Shown here piece by piece: positions 22,000 through 32,500 of a stretch of DNA of 64,000 nt. Source of the DNA: Flectonema sp. DT1601 (taxonomy: Eukaryota; Euglenozoa; Diplonemea; Diplonemida; Diplonemidae); NCBI GenBank assembly GCA_964019425.1, contig OZ025798.1:1054001-1118000 (forward strand), given 5' to 3'. The first letter of the stretch is position 1, and each line of letters starts with the position of its first letter. Position numbers and translations under genes: made by a program. Below the pieces are notes generated by a model. The model was not told the DNA's origin. It ran no database searches and worked only from the letters and a program-made list of their open reading frames with translations.

Positions 22000-24672
22000 A
22001 TGAGCGGGTTACTTCCTATTACTGGAGGACTGGAGTTGATCAAGGCCGATGATTTACCTGACGCATTCTCCGAAATTAAATGGATCCTAGCCAGGAATGG
22101 TGGAGCAGTTCTACACCACGCATCTATTATAAACGATCGAAGTTTATTATTACTAAGTGATAGAGCGTTGTATCTTTATTCTATGGGTGGGTCGTTAGAA
22201 AGATCCTTACCAATAAACTCCATAAGGGAAGTCATGCACACTGAAGAAGGCGTAGTTGGACTATGCATCCCTGATGAACACGATTTAAAAATACACATGG
22301 AAAATAATGATTTGTCTAAAGAGTTCGTTTCAGTGTTATGCATTGTTTATAATAGAATAACATCGCAATCACTTATAGTGAGAAGCGTTTCTTACGAAAC
22401 GATGATGAGAACGTTGCTATTGAAAGCTCAGGCTGACTGGACACCACCACCGATGATACCTTTTAATTATGATGGTGGGAATACAACTGCAGTAACAGTT
22501 ATTGATCAACTTGTTGGTAAACAAAAGGAAATTGAAGTCCTAAAATCACAATTACATGGAAGCACCGGAACTGTTGCTGTTGAGAAGATCGAAGCGTTAG
22601 AAAAAGCTGTTCAGGATCTTTCTGAAAAGTTTACAGCGAAAGCTCTCTCACCAGAACCTCACGTCAGCCCTCTTCGTACTCAGGGAGTTCAAAGATTCTC
22701 GGGACAGCCTCCTACTACGATGATGGCTGATATGCCTATGTCTATGCCAATGCCTATAGAAGGACAAGATAATAATCTTCGTAGTCTGGCAGTCAAATTA
22801 ACAAGACAAGTCACAGCAGCTACGACGGAATTATCAAAATTAAAAGAATCGCAAAGACAAGCTGAACAAAAACAACAAAATCAAGTTCATCAACATCAAA
22901 TAGCTCAGCTACAACAACAGCTGACACAACAACAGCAGCTTTTTCAACAACAACAACAACAACAACAACAGCAACAGCAGAGAGATAGAGAGCAATCACC
23001 TGACACTCAGACTGAAAATGAAATGAGGAAACGTCTTCACACAATTGAAACACTAGTTGGAGTGCCTCTCTCATTAGATAACATCTCTCCTGCTGAACGA
23101 GTTGCTAAATTAGAAGGATTACTTCATAGTAGTGTTGAACCGCAATCACCGCAGATCGTTACTACGCCTCCACAGAATTTATCAATTTCACTCAACCGTT
23201 CGAAATCACCTCGTCATACGAAAACACCCAACAAATCAACGAATGTATACAACGACTTCCGAAATGCTTCTTCTGAGAGACGATCTAGCCTCACATCTCG
23301 AGTGATAAATCCAACTCAGAGACGTTCTTTCTGGGGTGATGGTCTGAGCCCAGCAGTTGTAAAAGCTCATCATCAGATGACTGAGATGGCTGGAGAGAGA
23401 AAGCAACCAAGTAGTCCTTCAAAGCTTCAGCTTAAGAGAATTGCGAAGAGGCAGAAGACGTTACCTGCAATGTTTAGTTGTGTGACAACAGGTTTATATC
23501 ACACTGTTAGATCAGATCCTGATATCGACTCTGATAAAATTGGTGAATTAAAACCTGGAGACATCATAGAGGCTCAAACCATACATGAGGATGAAGATGG
23601 TCACTCATGGCTACGACTCAGTACAGGTGGGTGGTGCTTAGAAGCCATTGATGACGATCAGCTGTTTTTAGAAGAGATGGTTGCTAATGTTAATAATAAT
23701 AAAATCCAACCCCGTGGTATATCTCAGCAAGTAGCCCAGCAGTCACAGTCTCAGTCTCAATCTCAGTCTCAGCCTGCGCCAAGTCCAAGGAAAAGTAAGC
23801 CTTTGACCTACCCGTTGGATGATTTATCTCAAACTACTCCTCCTCAACAAACAGTTAGTGAATCCAGCACTATGTTAGATCATTTAGAAGAGAAGCCGTC
23901 TGAAATCGAGAAACTTACAAATCAAATTAAAAGTCTCGAAGAACTAGTCTGTCTTCAGCAAACAAGATTTGATACTGAATTATATCATCAAAAAGAATTA
24001 ATAAGAGACGAGTTATCAAGGATGACACCAACTAGTCCACGGGGAGTACATCCACAAGTTCCTCAATCACATCATGGAGTTCAATATATTCCAACTGGAT
24101 ATGTTCAACCAGTTCCAATACAAACACAACCAGTTCCAATACAAACACAACATGTACCAATTCCTGTTCCAATGCCTGTTCCTGTGGAGTCTTTAGAACT
24201 TCATCGTCAGGCTCATGGAATGTCACCACATTATGATGTTAATATGTCTCCGTCACGTATTCGTCAGGTTCGTTCTATCTCACCACCACACCCTGACCAC
24301 TATTCAGAAACTAGAAATGTTTCTGTTACTTCTTCGTATGATAGATTTTGGAGGATTGTCGCACCAAGTGGATGTGTCGTACGCTCTGATACTTCCATAT
24401 CTAGCAGACAGGTTGCACATCTTCCTCTTGCAGATGTAGTTGAGGTTAGTGAGATATGCGGAAAGCGTGCTAGGATAATATCACCAGTGATAGGTTGGGT
24501 TTCAATTATTTCAGCTGCCACAGGGATACAATTAATGATTCCTTCTGCAAAGAGACCTGCATCTCCACGTCTTCATGGACCTACTTATCGAAAACCTCAA
24601 TCACCATCAAACACAACAACACCAAATAGACTACGTCCTCGTTCGCCATCAATAAGAAAACCATTTCGATAA
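22000..24672 (+). CDS. PH-like, coiled-coil, polyQ and double SH3b-like scaffold protein, 890 aa
   Basis: Single exon. Residues about 15-145 look like a PH-like domain (NDRSLLLLSDRALYLYSM, then SLPINSIREVMH, then GVVGLCIPDEHDLKIH). Coiled coil follows at about 170-215 and 265-345; the second is interrupted by a Gln-rich stretch with about 12 consecutive glutamines (near 315-327). Two SH3b-like modules are visible, at about 490-565 (GLYHTVRSDPDIDSDKIGEL...SWLRLSTGGWCLE) and about 775-850 (WRIVAPSGCVVRSDTSISSR...GWVSIIS). Between them lie a Ser-Gln repeat, a short coiled coil and a PVPIQTQ/PVPMPV repeat. The C-terminus is Ser/Pro/Arg-rich. This layout suggests a cytoskeletal or membrane-linked scaffold; no enzyme motif is seen. 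The start is 58 nt after AG at 21940-21941. Confidence 0.72.
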   Translation: MSGLLPITGGLELIKADDLPDAFSEIKWILARNGGAVLHHASIINDRSLLLLSDRALYLYSMGGSLERSLPINSIREVMHTEEGVVGLCIPDEHDLKIHMENNDLSKEFVSVLCIVYNRITSQSLIVRSVSYETMMRTLLLKAQADWTPPPMIPFNYDGGNTTAVTVIDQLVGKQKEIEVLKSQLHGSTGTVAVEKIEALEKAVQDLSEKFTAKALSPEPHVSPLRTQGVQRFSGQPPTTMMADMPMSMPMPIEGQDNNLRSLAVKLTRQVTAATTELSKLKESQRQAEQKQQNQVHQHQIAQLQQQLTQQQQLFQQQQQQQQQQQQRDREQSPDTQTENEMRKRLHTIETLVGVPLSLDNISPAERVAKLEGLLHSSVEPQSPQIVTTPPQNLSISLNRSKSPRHTKTPNKSTNVYNDFRNASSERRSSLTSRVINPTQRRSFWGDGLSPAVVKAHHQMTEMAGERKQPSSPSKLQLKRIAKRQKTLPAMFSCVTTGLYHTVRSDPDIDSDKIGELKPGDIIEAQTIHEDEDGHSWLRLSTGGWCLEAIDDDQLFLEEMVANVNNNKIQPRGISQQVAQQSQSQSQSQSQPAPSPRKSKPLTYPLDDLSQTTPPQQTVSESSTMLDHLEEKPSEIEKLTNQIKSLEELVCLQQTRFDTELYHQKELIRDELSRMTPTSPRGVHPQVPQSHHGVQYIPTGYVQPVPIQTQPVPIQTQHVPIPVPMPVPVESLELHRQAHGMSPHYDVNMSPSRIRQVRSISPPHPDHYSETRNVSVTSSYDRFWRIVAPSGCVVRSDTSISSRQVAHLPLADVVEVSEICGKRARIISPVIGWVSIISAATGIQLMIPSAKRPASPRLHGPTYRKPQSPSNTTTPNRLRPRSPSIRKPFR

Positions 24673-25039
24673 CTGAGAATTGTTATTGCTAGATATCCTT
24701 TTTATTATTAAAGCCTTTTATTCATTGTGAGTCTTCGCTTTGGTATTTTTGACTTGATCCATTGATATTAAATTGTTTGGTACATTTTTCTTTCACGGAA
24801 GAACCCTTCATTCGTGAAAGGGAAAAAACCCCTTGTTTCATCCCCCTCTCTTATATAAGTCCCACTGATTGCGGGAATGTACTGTATTTGTTCTTTTGTT
24901 TGTACTTTCCAAGCATGTTTTGTTCATTTAATGTGTTTTACGTTCGTCTTTTTTTTTTTTTTAAATATTTTTTTTTTTTCAAATTATTGTATTGCCATTT
25001 ACTGTTACTAAGTACTACTTTCCAACACAGTTAAAAACA
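24673..25039 (+). other. Intergenic region with a 3' hairpin
   Basis: CTTTCACG (24790-24797) pairs perfectly with CGTGAAAG (24813-24820), about 120 nt after the preceding stop. T runs follow at about 24950-24980, and an acceptor-like CCAACACAG (AG at 25029-25030) lies 9 nt before the next start. Confidence 0.45.
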
Positions 25040-25534
25040 ATGCCAGAATACTTGCAAATATCACCCAATGAACTTCCTTTTAGTAACTGGACTCGTCGTC
25101 AGATGTTCGTCAGATATGTACTGACGTGTTGTACAATGATAATTTTAATGCGTCTTTGGTACTACGTGTTGGGTGCTTCAGATCCGTTAGCAACCCCTAT
25201 TGTCCACGGAGATATATTATCTATTGATTATTGGTCATTTGTACATATCTCATTTTATATTGGAGTTGGTTTCGTGCTTCCTGACTATTTCCTAATTGGC
25301 CTCCTCGGAGGAATTATTTTCGAAGCTTTCGAAGCATACGCTGCGTCAGTTCCTCTTCTTGACGTCGCTGAGTTTTGGGAAGAGCGTGGGCTCAATTCAC
25401 TCTGGGATGTTATTTTCAATTCTGTTGGGTTTCGAATTGGACAGATCCTCCTTGTTCTATACGTTCAGAGGAATAGAAATCGAAAACCTGAGAAACACGC
25501 TCCATCGCAATCGAAAAAGAAAAAGAAGAAGTAA
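25040..25534 (+). CDS. Small multi-pass membrane protein, 164 aa
   Basis: Single exon; start chosen at 25040, 9 nt after the acceptor-like AG at 25029-25030, although the frame stays open upstream to 24992. Three to four membrane segments are visible: about 20-42 (FVRYVLTCCTMIILMRLWYY), 60-98 (a long hydrophobic stretch, HISFYIGVGFVLPDYFLIGL..., probably two passes) and 125-145 (IGQILLVLYV). Charged and polar residues inside them (FEAFEAY, SLWDVIFNSVGFRIG) resemble the conserved Asp/Asn...Gly pattern of small membrane enzymes such as VanZ-like proteins, but the match is too weak to name. The C-terminal tail is Lys-rich and probably cytosolic. I do not recognise the family. Confidence 0.65.
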   Translation: MPEYLQISPNELPFSNWTRRQMFVRYVLTCCTMIILMRLWYYVLGASDPLATPIVHGDILSIDYWSFVHISFYIGVGFVLPDYFLIGLLGGIIFEAFEAYAASVPLLDVAEFWEERGLNSLWDVIFNSVGFRIGQILLVLYVQRNRNRKPEKHAPSQSKKKKKK

Positions 25535-25708
25535 ATCTTTGATCTGATTACTTGTAATACATGACAACAACAGTCATCAAGAACTGTTATTCAATTAATG
25601 ATTAGAGTGAATAGATTCGTTACGCTCTATTCTATTCTTACTGATGAGACACGTAGTTTATGTAGTAATTCTCTATTGTCATATATCAGTAGACAAAAAC
25701 CACACAAT

Positions 25709-26161
25709 ATGGGAAGTGAAAGGCTTCAGGACGTACCAGAAATTGAAGTTGAGCAGGTCACCTTCAAAGATGCTGACGGAGACACTTTATCCTTTAAGGC
25801 TGCTGGAGGAGGGATGGTGTATTCTTTGAATGGTACTGATAGACCTGTTTTTAAAAAAATGATATGGTCTCCTGCAATGGGTGTCGCAGGCATCACAATG
25901 CCAGATATTGGAAAGGGTTTTCCTCTTCCACATAACGGATTGCTTGAATTATTAGGTGGGCTTCGCTTCCTTGCAAAGAAAGCTGATGTGGAATTTGTGA
26001 TCCCAGATCAGGTTTGTATATTTTTATTTTAATAGGATCAACACAAAAGACAGAACGACAATAATAAATAAAAACAGGTTGAGGTTCCAACCTCATCGCA
26101 GATCGCACTCCCTAACGAAGTGGCAGACGGTCTCTTTTCCATGCGTAGCGCACAAGGATAA
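25709..26161 (+). CDS. Hypothetical protein, 128 aa
   Basis: Two exons, 25709-26011 and 26078-26161 (66-nt intron, GTTTGT...ACAG), keeping frame. The start is the ATG 19 nt after the acceptor-like ATATATCAG (AG at 25688-25689), in preference to an in-frame ATG at 25598 that lies before that site. The protein is acidic to neutral with mixed beta-strand-like segments (VEQVTFKDADGDTLSFKAAG, VYSLNGTDRPVFKKMIW) and a helix-like LPHNGLLELLGGLRFLAKKA. No known domain, signal peptide or membrane segment is seen. The splice is supported by the GT-AG ends and by a sensible 27-residue second exon ending in TAA. Confidence 0.6.
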
Positions 26162-26518
26162 AATAATTAGAGCAATTCTACCTGAAACAGCTAAGTTCGA
26201 TCCCGTCCAATCGTTTCGCCTGACGTAGCAACGCAGCACATGCGATTCTTTTAGAGTATTTTAATCCCCGAACCCATCCCCTCAATATTATTCGGGTAGA
26301 TTTTTTTTTTCTTTCTTCTTCTTTGTACCACCGTGTTGGGCAAAAACAATCCATAACCCAAATGCAGTTCCCCTGGGGAATGCCTAGGTTATAAAGTGAA
26401 GCAAAGGAAAAGGGCGACACCCGCAGTATTCTTAAGTAGGTAACATGACTTGGAAGAGTTCATAATTCATACTAATTATATTTAAAAGGCTATTGAAGTA
26501 TTCAAAGACACTAATTAA
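26162..26518 (+). other. Intergenic region
   Basis: No gene seen. It holds a T/C-rich tract at about 26300-26330 and an acceptor-like ATTATATTTAAAAG just before the start of the long repeat gene. Confidence 0.4.
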
Positions 26519-29500
26519 ATGTCTGACGCTGACAAGGCTGTTGACTGCGCCTGGGGAGGTGTCGAAGAAGCTTTCATGAAGGCGAAGGGTGACTTGAAGA
26601 AGGGATACTCATTACGGGATCTCGATACTGCCAAGGAATGGATTGAAGAAGCTGTTGAAAGGGCAGAGAAGATGAAAGAACACTTTGGGAAAGGAACTGA
26701 CGCCGAAAAGCTCTGGGAAGAAATGGAAACAACTCGTGTCAAGTACATGGCTGACTACGAAGAGTTTAAAGCGCACAAAGAACTTGAAGACGTTCAGTAT
26801 GATGTGGAACTGAAAATGGGAAACGCAAAGAGAAAGATTAATGGAAACTCTGCCCCCTGGTGGGAAGAAGCTATCGAAGATCTCAAAGATGCTGAGCAGT
26901 TGACGCAACAACTTCGTACACCTGATCATTCATCAAATGCTGACGTTACATCTTACTTAGCCAACTTCGATAGTGATGCCAAGGTAATGCGAGAGACATT
27001 TGATGACAAGATGGCTGAGAGTGAACTGTCTTCAGTCGTCAGTGACCTCAAAGGAAACATTTCCAATGCCAGGCGTCACATTAATCATGGAAACTCTGCT
27101 TGGTGGTCTGACGCTCTTAGTGAACTCGAAAAAGCAAAAGAACACCGCGAGAAATTAGCAAAGTTTACCAACATTCCTCTTGCTGTTAAACATGTTCAGG
27201 ATTTCGACAGAGAGGCTGCTGAAATCACAACTCAGTATCACACGCAGATAGCAGAGAATGAGATGGACGATCTCAAAAGAGATTTACGTTCTAAGATTCA
27301 AGCTGCTGAGAATCACATGAAAAAAGGAAATCCCGCCTGGTGGAGCGAAGCGTTGGGTGAACTAGAAAAAGCAACGAGCGTTAGAGCGGATATCGTGAAT
27401 TCTGTTTACGGAGAACTACCGTTTGCGTTGGAAGTGTTGAATGAATTTGATACAGCGGCTGCGGCAATCAGACTCGACTTTAACACCAAAACTCGAATTC
27501 GTGATTGTGAAGATATTTCGCGAGACATTCGCATGAAACTGGATAGTGCTGAAGGTAAGCTGAAAAAGGGTGACCCTGCCTGGTGGATAGAAGCCATCGA
27601 AGAACTCGAACAGGCGGCCGAATTTGGAGAGAAGATGAAATCTCTGTACAGCGACCTCACAGATTGTCAAGAGGCACTCAACACATTGTCTTTTAGGACA
27701 TTTGAAATGAAGGAATCATTTACAACAAAGAGAAGAGACAGAGACATCTCTGATGCAACTCGTGAGATAAAGATGGCGCTAGATGAAGCTGAGCGTCACA
27801 TGAACCACGGCGATCCAGCCTGGTGGTCGGACGCATTAGTGAAAGTTGAAGAAGCTGAGGAGATGCTGACGAAGTTGAATGAGAAGTTCGGAGATTCAGA
27901 CTCTGCGAGATCAACAATACTTGATTCTAAGATTAGATCCAGTAGTGTTCGAGTACTCTACAATGAGAAGTCTGTCGCTCGTGAAGTGTCCGATCAATCT
28001 CGTGAGGTTCGCATGAAGCTCGACGAAGCGGAATCAAAAATGCAGAAAGCTCCACCAGTCTCATGGGCTGACGAAGCCATGGAAGCTGTCGAAGAAGCTG
28101 AGTCTTGCGCCTTGAAGCTGGCCGCTCCAAGATATTTCAGTAGCGAAGAAGCCAGACAGACAATTGTGAACTTCGAGGAGAGAAAGAATGTACTAAAGGA
28201 AAGCTACTTTGAGAAAGCACAGGCTGGTGTTATTCGAGACATCGAATCGGAGTTGTCACTCCATATGGGAAATGCTGAGCGTAAGTTTGCCGGCAATTCT
28301 CGTGAATGGTGGGACGAATCACTTGATGAACTCGAGAAGGCTACTGCTTCACTAATGAAGTTACCACGTGTTACAAACACAGAAGAGACAATCGCAAAGC
28401 ACATTTCGAGATCTGCAGCAATCCGATCGGAGTACAACGAAAAGGTTCGAGCAGACGACCTGTCTGATCTGCGTAGAGAATTGTCTCACGTATTAAATAC
28501 AGCAACTGATAAGATGTCAAAGTGTCCTCCTGTTGAGTGGGCAATGGAAGCAATGGAAGAAGCTGAAAAGGCAGACGAAATCGCAAAAGAGATATCGTCA
28601 CCTCGATTTGAAGTCCTCCCCGAAGCCAAGCAGGCTCTGGATGACTACGTTAGTCGCATGCAAACTCTTAAGGATGACTTCCACACTAAAGTTCTTGAAA
28701 AAGAGATTTCTGACGCAAAACAAGAAATGCAGCACTCGTGGAGTGAAGCAGAACGTAAGTTTAATCAAAACTCTCGACAGTGGTGGGACGAGGCGATTGA
28801 AGAACTAGAGAAGGTAGAGTCTGTAATCACTAAAACCATGCGTAACTCTTCATTATCCAGATCAAGAGATATCGCCACCGTGGTGTCTGAATATCGTCAG
28901 AAGGCGTTAGTGATGAGGGACGAGTACACAACAAAAGTCGTCGTAGACGAGGCGAAAGATCGCATTCACGAAGTTCGCCATCACTTATCAGCTGCAGAGG
29001 ATAAGTTGAAAAAGGGACACGCTCAGTTTGCTGAAGAAGCACTTGCTGACCTTGAGAAAGCAAGTGATGAGATTTCACACTGCAGAGACAACAAGTTTGC
29101 AGGTCAGTCTGTTATAGCTGAACTCTTTGAAGAGTTTTCAAAGAGATCGACTGCTATTCGTCAACAGTTTACTGAACAAGTGACTTCAGTACAGGTTCAC
29201 AATAAACTCCATGAAATAAAGTCTGAACTATCAACAGCCGACATGAAGTTCAAACGAGGCCCTCCATCGTCTTGGTGGGACGAAGCACTAGAACACCTCG
29301 GAAAGGCTGAAGAACTAAATGATGAACTAATGAAAGACTCCTCACTTAATCAAATCGATAGTGTTATTGAGTTCCAGGGAGACCTAATGGAACGAGCGGC
29401 AGGATTACGAACAGGGTACTCAATAAGTATGCTGAAAGATAATTTAAAAGATGCCCTTAGAGAGGTTAGGGATATGTTATCAACTGCTGAGACTACATTC

Positions 29501-32500
29501 TCAAAGGGTCCTAACAGATATTGGTTAGACCAGGCAATGGAAGAGTTGTCAAATGCAAAAGAAGCGATGGAATCCAAGCTGGTCAAAGACGTCAGATTCA
29601 CAGACGAAACTGATTTTCAGGAATTCAAATCAGACTTTCAAACCCGCACTACTGCTCTGGCTGATAAATATCGAGAAGCAACTCTAACAGCAGATGTAGA
29701 AGATGCTACTGGTCGATTGCAATCAAAGTTGAGTGAAGCTAAACGCTGTCTTGAACATCAGCTGTATGATGAATCTCTGCAAAGTCTTCAGGACGCTGAA
29801 GAATTAGCTGTGGCTGCAGCTTCGAATACGAGAATAGCAGGACACCCAAAATTATCAGAGTACTTAATTGCATTCCACGATGAACTCAATACTATTCGTG
29901 AAAACTACAATGAGAAAACTCTAAACCAAACGGTTGGAAAACTTGTCTACGATCTAAGTAGTCAACTTCGTACCTCAATTGATAGCTTTAAGAGAGGACC
30001 TCCAACATCTTGGTGGGATCAGGGAATGGAACAATTGGACGTCTTGACTGAGATGATTGCAACTAACTTAGCGAAGTCTCCATCAGATGTAAAATCTCAC
30101 AAGGACGTGAAGGAATTCTTAGTGAAGTACGAAGAAGAAAAAGAGAAGATGAAAAAGCAATATCGCGAAAATGTAACCAAAGCTGAATACGAGAAGATTA
30201 CCTACCAGATTAGGGAAAAACTTTCAGAGGCTGAATTTCTAATGAAGCGCGGACCCCCAGTCAGCTATTTTGACGAGGCGTTGCAAAAGACATCTGAAGC
30301 GCAAGACATTAATTGTAAACTCTGCTCTGACAGCAGGTTTCGTGGGGAGGAGTTGAACAACTTTGAGAAATCGTTTCAAGAAAAGGTGTCGAGTTTACAG
30401 AACTCGTACAACACCAACACTCTTCAAGACGCCGCATCAGACGCTTGTAGAGAATTGAAAAGGTTTTGTAATGAAGCAGAGCATAAGATGAACCAGGGAC
30501 CTCCACGTTCTTATTATGACGAGTCCTTGACACTAATTCAAGAGGGTAAAAGCTACGCAACTGATCTCCGCAACTGCGGTGTGTTGTCAAATGCTGCTGA
30601 CGTTCAGTCAGCGTTGTCGTCATTCGACTCTAAGATGACTGTTCTTGAGACTCGTTATAATAACCTCACTGTTCAGGATGACGCAAAGTCTCACGTCTCT
30701 CAGTCAAAATCACATTTACAGGTAGCCCAGAGCTTATTCAAGAAGGCAACACCAGTAGCGTGGTTGGAGGAAGGACTCGTGGAAATGTTTAAGGCGGTCG
30801 ACAAGGCTGAAATCCTAGGCAACGATTTGTTTAAGAACTTATCTGAAGTAAGCGCGTATCAATCAGAGTTGAATAGTACTGTGACTTTATTAAAAGAAGA
30901 ATACAACACAGCTGTCCTTGCTGATAAAATGAGTTCTATTCAACAACAGTGCAATCATCAAATACAACAAGCAGCTGACTATCTCAAAAGAGGAATTCTC
31001 GATTCTGCTTTGGGATGTTTAGAAGTTGGTTCTGAATCTCTTCGTATGTTGAAAGACAATCGAATCTTTGCCGGCAACACTGCAGTAGAAGCTTTCATCA
31101 CAGAGTGGACTTCGAAAGCATCTGAACTGAAGAAGCAACTCGCAGAAAAGTTACATCGCGATGAGGCTCGCATTCTTCTTGAAAAGGGTAACCGAGCTCT
31201 GTCTGACTTCAACTCGACAGCAGCCGAAAGCTTGAAGAGAGCAGCGCTACTATCTGCGAGAGACGTCGTCGATTCCTTTGGAAAAAAGCCGCTTTTGATT
31301 GAGCTGACGGAAGTCGCTAACTTTATTGAACAGAAGAAAGCGGCTGATGCCACCTATGCAACAGAGTTCCTTCTGCAGGAAGTGACTCCCATCACTCAGG
31401 CGATATCAACTCTTATCGACTCCGCAGAGTCCAGCAGCATCAGGGGAGCTAAAAAGGAAGCAAAGTCACTTTTAGAAAAGAGTGTTTCGATGGCTGTCGG
31501 AACTAAAATGGGATCTATTTCACTAAACCTGACTTCTGATATGATGCAATCTATCCCGTTAGTTAAAAGTGTTACTGATCGATTAGTTGAGAAATCACAA
31601 CAGTGGTTTAATTGTAACTTATTAGAAAGAGTAACAAAAGGTGGCAGTGAAGAATCAGAACCAACGGACCCAAACCAAATGACGCTGGTACAGTTCTGTG
31701 TCTCAGAGTACAAACCTCCTTCTGAAGTACCACAACTTAATATGGTTCCAATTAGTGCTGACATTAAGGCATGTTTACTAAAGTATCTTCGTAAGTTTAA
31801 TGAGTCAGCTGAGACTATTAATAAGGAAGCACGTGATGCAGTTAAGGCAGCTAATAAGATACCATGGAACTCAGCTGGTAAACCTACACCGTGGGATTAC
31901 ACAGCAATGAGTATTGATTACGCTCGGTATCCAGTTGATACTATTGGTAGAATGTGTGAATACATGACTACTAATGGACCTGATCGTACTATCGCTCTCA
32001 TGCAACAAGTGGCTCCAGAAGATCCGACTGTCTTAGGACTTGTTGAAAATTTTAATGAATTCAGAATTTTATTAAAAAGTTATCAAACCTTTTGGAAGAA
32101 GATGGAGCAGTTCTGTCACACTTATAATAATTTATCTCGACTGACTAAAGAAGGTGAGACAGCAGATCTTGTGACCACTCTAAGATGTGAAGCGAGATCG
32201 AGATCTATCATCGACGAATTATCAAAGTCCCACAGCACTGGATCCTTCCCTCTAAAGGACAACTACCTTGAGAGACTTGAAAACAATCACATTGCTGTTC
32301 ACAGAAGACACAGCATTATGTGCGTTACTAAGTTCTGTAAGAAACATGGAACTTCAGAAGCCAATCAATACTTGAAGCAGTTAAATACATTCCCGCGAGC
32401 ATACGAGGAAGCAACTCGCAGATACAATGAAATGACCGAAACTCTAACAGAAAGACAATATCCAAAAGATAAACAACAAATTGAAAAGAGATGTCATTAC

